The translations under genes were made by a program, and so were the position numbers. The notes below the pieces were generated by a model that saw only the letters and a program-made list of their open reading frames with translations, did not search any database and had not been told where the DNA came from. Of a stretch of 12,279 nucleotides of DNA, positions 7,565-12,279 are shown piece by piece (position 1 is the stretch's first letter; each line of letters opens with the position of its first letter). This DNA comes from an uncultured Eubacterium sp. (GTDB taxonomy: Bacteria > Bacillota > Clostridia > Lachnospirales > Lachnospiraceae), in NCBI GenBank assembly GCA_946611445.1, contig CAMODP010000044.1, positions 1 through 12,279 of the forward strand. Reading direction: 5' to 3'.

Positions 7565-7593
7565 TTCACAAAAGCGGCGGCACAGGGTATAAT
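7565..7593 (+). promoter_or_regulatory. Sigma-A-type promoter of holA
   Basis: TTCACA (7565-7570, 5 of 6 consensus bases) and a perfect TATAAT (7588-7593) are separated by 17 nt. They lie about 80 bp before the holA ATG, downstream of the large inverted repeat. holA therefore need not depend on read-through from comEC. Confidence 0.7.
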
Positions 7594-7670
7594 GACAGGG
7601 CATACAGCGGCAGCAGAATGATCCGCGGGCTGTCCCGGACAGTTCTGCCGGAAAAGAAGAAAGCAGACAG

Positions 7671-8654
7671 ATGAGAAGTATTCTGGAAGACATCAGGAAT
7701 CAGGAATACCGGCGTGTGTACCTGCTGTACGGGCCGGAAAAATATCTGCGGGCCCAGTACCGGAAAAAGCTGACAGATGCCCTTGTGCCGGCAGGGGAGG
7801 AGATGAATTTCCACCATTATGAAGGAAGAAATGCCGACGAGCAGGAGATCATCTCCCAGGCCGAGACCATGCCCTTTTTTGCGGACCGCAGGGTGATCCT
7901 GGTTGAGGACAGCGGCTTCTTCAAGGGGCAGGCCGGACAGCTCCCTGACTATATGGCAGAACTGCCGGAAACGGTGGTCATCATTTTTTCCGAAGACGAG
8001 GTGGACAGGCGCAGCAGACTGTTCAAGGCAGTACAGAAATACGGTCATGCAGCGGAGTTCACCGGGCAGGACAGCGATACCCTGATGCGCTGGGTTCTGG
8101 GGCGGCTGAATCGGGAAGGGCGAAAGATCACGCGGAGAGATATGGAACATTTTCTGACCATGACCGGGACAGATATGGCCAATATCGACAGTGAACTGGA
8201 AAAACTCCTGTGCTACACACTGGACCGTGAGGTGATTACGCGGGCAGACATCGACGCTGTCTGTGTTCCGCAGGTCACCAGCCAGATCTTTGAAATGGTC
8301 CGCTCCGTCGCGGAGCATCAGGAAAAAAAGGCGCTTCATCTCTATTATGATCTTCTGGCGCTGAAGGAACCGCCGATGCGGATCCTGTACCTGCTGACCA
8401 GGGAATTCAATCAGATTCTGCTGGTCAGAGAGCTGCAGGCCGCCCGCCTTCCGAACAGGGAGATCGCCGCGAAGGCAGGAATACCGTCCTTTGCGGTTTC
8501 CAAATACGGGGCGCTCTGCAGGCAGTATACTTCTCCGCAGCTTCGTGCCATTATTGAGGAACTCACCGAAGCGGAGGAGGCTGTCAAGACGGGCAGGCTG
8601 GGAGATGTCCTGAGCGTCGAGCTGGCCATCTGCAGTCTGGGCGCGGCACGGTAA
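7671..8654 (+). CDS. holA: DNA polymerase III, delta subunit
   Basis: The 327-residue product has the length and three-part layout of HolA. It is the clamp-loader wrench that binds and opens the beta sliding clamp at replication starts. Domain I (about 1-140) opens with VYLLYGPEKYL (16-26), the family's degenerate nucleotide-site segment, followed by MPFFADRRVILVED (67-80). Domain II (about 141-212) has GTDMANIDSELEKLLCY (166-182), the typical helix. Domain III (about 213-327) ends with the collar-like helices, including EAEEAVKTGRLGD (300-312). The ATG has only a weak purine-rich site upstream. Its place after comEC is the usual one in Firmicutes, here separated by a repeat element and with its own promoter. 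A terminator follows 16 nt after the stop. Confidence 0.95.
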   Translation: MRSILEDIRNQEYRRVYLLYGPEKYLRAQYRKKLTDALVPAGEEMNFHHYEGRNADEQEIISQAETMPFFADRRVILVEDSGFFKGQAGQLPDYMAELPETVVIIFSEDEVDRRSRLFKAVQKYGHAAEFTGQDSDTLMRWVLGRLNREGRKITRRDMEHFLTMTGTDMANIDSELEKLLCYTLDREVITRADIDAVCVPQVTSQIFEMVRSVAEHQEKKALHLYYDLLALKEPPMRILYLLTREFNQILLVRELQAARLPNREIAAKAGIPSFAVSKYGALCRQYTSPQLRAIIEELTEAEEAVKTGRLGDVLSVELAICSLGAAR

Positions 8655-8664
8655 AATCAGAAAT

Positions 8665-8702
8665 AAAAAAACCATCTGCCGACGACTGCAGATGGTTTTT
8701 TA
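8665..8702. terminator. Bidirectional intrinsic terminator between convergent holA and rpsT
   Basis: ACCATCTGC (8671-8679) and GCAGATGGT (8688-8696) form a perfect 9-bp stem with an 8-nt loop. An A-tract precedes it (8665-8670) and a T-tract follows (8697-8701). It therefore works as an intrinsic terminator for both strands, ending holA on plus and rpsT on minus. Confidence 0.93.
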
Positions 8703-8728
8703 TAATCTTTATATGCGCTTGAGCTGAC

Positions 8729-8992
8729 TTACTTGAGAGCGTTGACAGCTTTGCTCAGGCGGGAAACCTTGCGGGAAGCGTTGTTCTTGTGGTAAACGCC
8801 CTTTGACTGAGCCTTATCAATGACAGAAGTCGCATTGACAAGAGCAGCGGCCGCTGTTTCCTTCTCTCCGGCTGCGACGGCTGCTTCAACTTTCTTGATC
8901 GCAGTCTTCACGGCAGAACGGATGGATTTATTTCTTGCAGCTTTTTTATTGTTGACAAGAATTCTCTTCTTCGCGGATTTAATATTAGCCAA
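8729..8992 (-). CDS. rpsT: 30S ribosomal protein S20
   Basis: From a TTG start at 8992 the protein reads MANIKSAKKRILVNNKKAAR and has 87 residues, the standard S20 N-terminus and length. The rest is Lys/Ala-rich and helical, ending KVSRLSKAVNAL. S20 binds 16S rRNA early in small-subunit assembly. An in-frame GTG at 9001 would add MYS-, but it directly abuts the Shine-Dalgarno AGGAGG (9002-9007), leaving no spacer. The TTG sits 9 nt from that site and gives the conserved protein start. It is a single gene transcribed against holA and away from lepA. E. coli rpsT also uses UUG, where it matters for autoregulation; similar control here is only a guess. Confidence 0.95.
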   Translation of the reverse strand: MANIKSAKKRILVNNKKAARNKSIRSAVKTAIKKVEAAVAAGEKETAAAALVNATSVIDKAQSKGVYHKNNASRKVSRLSKAVNALK

Positions 8993-9072
8993 ACTGTACA
9001 CCTCCTCTTATAGTTTTTATCGGTGCGCGGACTTTACAGGCTGACACAATTCCCTTTTGAACGCGCTCAATT

Positions 9073-9101
9073 ATAGTATCCTTTTTTGGGCGGTTTGTCA
9101 A
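9073..9101 (-). promoter_or_regulatory. Promoter of rpsT
   Basis: On the minus strand a perfect TTGACA (9096-9101) is followed after 17 nt by TACTAT (9073-9078). TATAAT (9070-9075) overlaps it, but at a 20-nt spacing. The perfect -35 suits a strongly expressed ribosomal protein gene. The transcript would carry a leader of roughly 65-70 nt before the AGGAGG site. Confidence 0.68.
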
Positions 9102-9116
9102 TCGGCATTTTGCACT

Positions 9117-9260
9117 TGTTCAGAACCATGCGGAATTTGAATGAAAACGAAGCGTCAAGCTTGCTTGTAAGCGGCGTTTTCAGGCAAATTCCATATGGCG
9201 AGAGCCATAACAGCCGCAGACAGAAGCGCTGAAGGCGCGTCTGCGGCCTGGCTCTGAACA
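9117..9260. repeat. Branched palindromic element upstream of lepA
   Basis: TGTTCAGA (9117-9124) pairs with TCTGAACA (9253-9260) and encloses two hairpins. Arm A has a 14-bp stem, 12 bp of it paired (9126-9139 with 9185-9198), continued by GAAAACG (9143-9149) and CGTTTTC (9175-9181). Arm B has the perfect 9-bp stem GCCGCAGAC (9213-9221) and GTCTGCGGC (9239-9247), with GCGC/GCGC inside. AGAGCC (9201-9206) with GGCTCT (9250-9255) is an alternative closing stem. Nearly every base takes part, so chance is unlikely. It could be a dispersed palindromic repeat or a small structured RNA. No clear promoter for it was found. Confidence 0.68.
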
Positions 9261-9311
9261 GCTATAGCATTTTTATAATGCAGCGGGACAGGGTCATGCC
9301 GTTAACCTGAC

Positions 9312-9340
9312 TTGCAGTAGGCAGTAAAATCCGATATAAT
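9312..9340 (+). promoter_or_regulatory. Sigma-A-type promoter of lepA-hemW
   Basis: TTGCAG (9312-9317) and a perfect TATAAT (9335-9340) are separated by 17 nt, about 80 bp before the lepA start. The leader then contains a small hairpin, GCTTTC-CTGA-GAAAGC (9349-9364), close to the expected transcript 5' end, and the palindrome TGCGGCCGCA. Confidence 0.7.
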
Positions 9341-9419
9341 CCTTTAGAGCTTTCCTGAGAAAGCCATCAGATGTATGAAATAAAATGCCGGCTGCGGCCG
9401 CAAAAACGGAGGACACAGC

Positions 9420-11234
9420 GTGTCAGTTATAGAACAGAGCAGGATCAGGAATTTTTGTATTATCGCCCATATCGATCACGGCAAATCCACGCTGGCGGAC
9501 CGGATTATTGAACAGACCGGTCTGCTGACCAGCCGGGAGATGCAGAGCCAGGTGCTGGACAATATGGATCTGGAGCGGGAGAGAGGCATCACGATCAAGG
9601 CGCAGGCCTGCCGGATCATTTACCGCGCGAAGGACGGGGAGGAGTATATCCTGAACATGATCGATACGCCTGGCCATGTGGACTTTAATTATGAAGTTTC
9701 CCGCAGCCTGGCTGCCTGCGACGGGGCTGTGCTCGTGGTTGATGCCGCCCAGGGCGTCGAGGCGCAGACGCTGGCGAATGTCTATCTGGCGCTGGACCAC
9801 GACCTGGAGATTTTCCCTGTGATCAACAAGATCGACCTGCCCAGCGCGGAGCCGCAGAGGGTGATTGAGGAGATCGAGGATATCATCGGCATTGAGGCCG
9901 AGGACGCGCCGCAGATTTCCGCCAAGACCGGACTGAATGTGGGCGAGGTGCTGGAGGCGATCGTGCAGAAAATCCCCGCGCCGCAGGGCGATGCGAAGGC
10001 ACCTCTGAAGGCGCTGATCTTTGACTCGGTCTATGATTCTTACAAAGGCGTCATCATATCGGTCCGCGTCATGGAGGGCACCGTGCGCCGCGGCACAAAG
10101 ATCCGCATGATGGCCACCGGCGCCGTGGAGGATGTCGTGGAAGTCGGCTATTTCGGCGCCGGGCAGTTCATTCCCTGCGACGAACTGGAGGCCGGCATGG
10201 TAGGCTATATCACAGCCAGCATCAAGAATGTCGCGAACACCCGCGTGGGCGATACCGTCACAGACAATGACCGGCCCTGCGCAGAAGCGCTTCCCGGCTA
10301 TAAAAAGGTCCAGTCCATGGTGTACTGCGGCCTGTACCCTGCAGACGCGGCCAAATACCAGGATCTCCGGGAAGCCCTGGAAAAGCTGCAGCTGAATGAT
10401 GCGTCCCTTTTCTATGAGCCGGAAACATCCGCTGCGCTTGGCTTCGGCTTCCGCTGCGGTTTCCTGGGCCTGCTCCATCTGGAGATCATCCAGGAACGGC
10501 TGGAGAGAGAATACAATCTGGACCTGGTAACCACCGCGCCCAGCGTTATCTATCAGATTCACAAGACAGACGGCACCGTGATCGACCTGACCAATCCGTC
10601 CAATCTGCCGGATCCGTCCGAGATCGACTATATGGAAGAACCCATTGTCAAAGCCGACATCATGGTCACGACAGAGTTTGTCGGCTCCATCATGCAGCTC
10701 TGTGAAGAGCGCCGCGGCGTATACCAGGGCATGGACTATGTAGAACAGACCAGAGCCGTACTTCACTATGAGCTTCCGCTCAATGAGATCATTTACGATT
10801 TCTTTGACGCGCTGAAGTCCCGTTCCCGCGGTTATGCGTCGCTGGATTATGAACTGATCGGCTACCAGAGAAGTGAACTGGTGAAGCTGGATATCCTCGT
10901 GAATCATGAGCAGATAGATGCGCTGTCCTTCATCGTGTTCGAGGGTTCCGCCTACGACCGCGGCCGCAAAATGTGCGAAAAGCTCAAGGAAGAGATCCCG
11001 CGTCAGCTGTTCGATATTCCGATCCAGGCAGCCGTGAGTTCCCGGATCATAGCCCGCGAGACCGTAAAAGCGCTCCGCAAAGACGTGCTTGCCAAATGCT
11101 ATGGCGGCGACATTACGCGTAAGAAAAAACTTCTTGAAAAACAGAAAGAAGGAAAAAAGCGCATGCGCCAGTTCGGCAGCGTAGAGATACCGCAGAAAGC
11201 CTTCATGAGCGTACTGAAGCTGGATGACCGTTAG
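9420..11234 (+). CDS. lepA: Elongation factor 4 (LepA), translational GTPase
   Basis: The 604-residue product has the full LepA length. All GTPase boxes are visible: G1 AHIDHGKS (16-23), G2 RGITIK (55-60), G3 DTPGH (82-86), G4 NKID (136-139) and G5 SAK (167-169). EF-G-like domains II, III and V follow. The LepA-specific C-terminus is recognisable in [20 protein letters not shown] and ends SVLKLDD. LepA is a ribosome-binding GTPase linked to back-translocation and initiation or assembly of the small subunit. The start is GTG, with GGAGG (9408-9412) 7 nt upstream. It heads a two-gene unit with hemW, 27 bp downstream, and is divergent from rpsT, a common Firmicutes arrangement. Confidence 0.98.
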   Translation: MSVIEQSRIRNFCIIAHIDHGKSTLADRIIEQTGLLTSREMQSQVLDNMDLERERGITIKAQACRIIYRAKDGEEYILNMIDTPGHVDFNYEVSRSLAACDGAVLVVDAAQGVEAQTLANVYLALDHDLEIFPVINKIDLPSAEPQRVIEEIEDIIGIEAEDAPQISAKTGLNVGEVLEAIVQKIPAPQGDAKAPLKALIFDSVYDSYKGVIISVRVMEGTVRRGTKIRMMATGAVEDVVEVGYFGAGQFIPCDELEAGMVGYITASIKNVANTRVGDTVTDNDRPCAEALPGYKKVQSMVYCGLYPADAAKYQDLREALEKLQLNDASLFYEPETSAALGFGFRCGFLGLLHLEIIQERLEREYNLDLVTTAPSVIYQIHKTDGTVIDLTNPSNLPDPSEIDYMEEPIVKADIMVTTEFVGSIMQLCEERRGVYQGMDYVEQTRAVLHYELPLNEIIYDFFDALKSRSRGYASLDYELIGYQRSELVKLDILVNHEQIDALSFIVFEGSAYDRGRKMCEKLKEEIPRQLFDIPIQAAVSSRIIARETVKALRKDVLAKCYGGDITRKKKLLEKQKEGKKRMRQFGSVEIPQKAFMSVLKLDDR

Positions 11235-11261
11235 GATACGGCAGATGAGGGAGAGGAAAAG

Positions 11262-12279
11262 GTGGAAAAATCGGGATTGCAGAAACAGAACGTATGTTCT
11301 ATAATGGATATGCAGTCACCGCTGGAGATCTATATCCATATTCCGTTCTGCGTGCGAAAATGCCTGTACTGTGATTTTCTGAGCTTTCCGGCGGACGCCG
11401 CTCTCCGGAAAGCTTATACCGAAGCACTTCTGGAGGAAATCAGGTCTTTTGCCGGCAGCTGCCGCACAGACCGGATTTCCTCGGTTTTTCTCGGGGGCGG
11501 GACACCTACGGTTTTGCAGCCGGACATGATCTGCAGGATCATGGACTGCCTGCGCGGATCATTCGGGATCCAGCCGGCTGCCCTGGAGGAAGACCGGACC
11601 AGGCCGCCGGCAGACGGTCAGACGGAGCCGCCTGCAGAGGTGACAATTGAGGCAAATCCGGGAACGGTTACCGAAGAAATGCTCCGGTCCTTCCGGAAGG
11701 CCGGGATCAACCGCCTGAGCCTCGGATGCCAGTCGTTTCTTGACCGGGAACTGCGGGCGCTCGGCAGGATTCACAGCGCGTCACAGATTTCATACAGCTT
11801 TTCGTATGCCCGCGCAGCAGGTTTTTCAAACATAAGCCTTGATCTGATGTCCGGCATTCCGGGACAGACAACTGAAAGCTGGGAGTATTCTCTGCGCTCT
11901 GCGGCAGAACTGGGACCTGCGCACATTTCCGCATACAGTCTCATTCTGGAGGAAGGAACGCCGCTCTTTGCGCAGTATGCCGGAGAGGGCGCGAAGCCGT
12001 CGGAGCCTCTGCCCGATGAAGATACAGAGAGGCGGATGTATGAGATGACGGAAGAAATCCTGGCGGAATACGGCTATCACCGGTATGAAATATCCAATTA
12101 CGCCCTTCCCGGATACGAAAGTGTACACAACACCGGGTACTGGACCGGGGTCCCGTATGTCGGCTTCGGGCTGGGGGCGTCCTCCTTGCTGGGCAGCCGC
12201 CGGATGAAAAATACAGACGATCTGACAGCATATCTGGAGAATCCGGCGGGCAGCAGGTTCGTCGAAGAAGAACTGACAG
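11262..12279 (+). CDS. hemW: Radical-SAM haem chaperone HemW (C-terminus cut by window edge)
   Basis: The reading frame is open from GTG at 11262 to the window end, about 339 residues, so the last part is missing. The radical-SAM motif is HIPFCVRKCLYCDF (26-39) with C30, C34 and C37 to bind the 4Fe-4S cluster. The YCDF form is typical of HemW and its HemN-like relatives. GGGTPT (78-83), VTIEANPGT (127-135), SLGCQSF (153-159), YEISNYA and HNTGYW follow in the usual order. HemW binds haem and is thought to deliver it to haem proteins, and is often mis-annotated as coproporphyrinogen oxidase. GGGAGAGG before the GTG is an acceptable ribosome binding site. An ATG at 11304 lacks one. A Pro/Asp/Glu-rich stretch at about 104-125 looks longer than in most relatives. 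Confidence 0.94.
   Translation, partial: MEKSGLQKQNVCSIMDMQSPLEIYIHIPFCVRKCLYCDFLSFPADAALRKAYTEALLEEIRSFAGSCRTDRISSVFLGGGTPTVLQPDMICRIMDCLRGSFGIQPAALEEDRTRPPADGQTEPPAEVTIEANPGTVTEEMLRSFRKAGINRLSLGCQSFLDRELRALGRIHSASQISYSFSYARAAGFSNISLDLMSGIPGQTTESWEYSLRSAAELGPAHISAYSLILEEGTPLFAQYAGEGAKPSEPLPDEDTERRMYEMTEEILAEYGYHRYEISNYALPGYESVHNTGYWTGVPYVGFGLGASSLLGSRRMKNTDDLTAYLENPAGSRFVEEELT

Noticed and set aside
7566..8675. A 369-codon open frame on minus, opposite holA
   Set aside because: It is antisense to the clear holA and would run through the shared terminator and the holA promoter.
9274..9279. A TATAAT after the branched element as another lepA promoter
   Set aside because: No -35-like sequence lies 16-18 nt upstream. 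The 9312-9340 pair is far better.
9423..10907. A 494-codon open frame on minus, opposite lepA
   Set aside because: lepA is unmistakable. Long antisense frames are common opposite conserved GC-rich genes, and this product (rich in His, Gln, Asp and Leu) shows no real fold or start signal.

Overview
The window looks like a chromosomal stretch from a Gram-positive Clostridia bacterium, probably of the Lachnospiraceae type. The gene order comEC - holA - rpsT (reversed) - lepA - hemW is the conserved Firmicutes order that usually leads into the hrcA-grpE-dnaK heat-shock cluster. Two lipobox signal peptides and a GerMN lipoprotein fit a monoderm of spore-forming ancestry. Base composition is GC-rich for a clostridium. 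GTG and TTG starts are used beside ATG. No rRNA, tRNA or CRISPR is visible.

Left end (59-1822, minus): a 587-codon open gene of the IS1634/IS4-like transposase family. It has its own promoter and ribosome binding site, but the DDE catalytic positions appear to be lost and no terminal inverted repeats are seen. It is divergent from the next block, and the two -35 boxes are only 20 bp apart.

Centre-left (1980-7312, plus): a probable operon of four genes. They are a small lipoprotein with a lipocalin-like beta-rich body, a membrane sensor histidine kinase with all catalytic boxes, a lipoprotein with two GerMN domains, and ComEC, the DNA-uptake channel with a C-terminal metallo-beta-lactamase domain. 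No response regulator is encoded in the window. The kinase plus GerMN-lipoprotein pair recalls actinobacterial MtrB-LpqB, which suggests surface or envelope sensing, but this is inference.

Centre-right (7313-9419): a 358-bp gap holds a large nested inverted repeat of about 163 bp, then a strong promoter for holA (DNA polymerase III delta). A shared bidirectional terminator separates holA from the convergent rpsT, whose start is best read as TTG. The 418-bp gap between rpsT and lepA holds the rpsT promoter, a branched palindromic element of about 144 bp, and the lepA promoter and leader.

Right end (9420-12279, plus): lepA (elongation factor 4) and hemW (radical-SAM haem chaperone, cut by the window edge) form an operon.

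The housekeeping genes are ordinary. The parts worth a second look are the catalytically degenerate transposase-like gene, the kinase/lipoprotein group without a regulator, and the two large structured intergenic elements.
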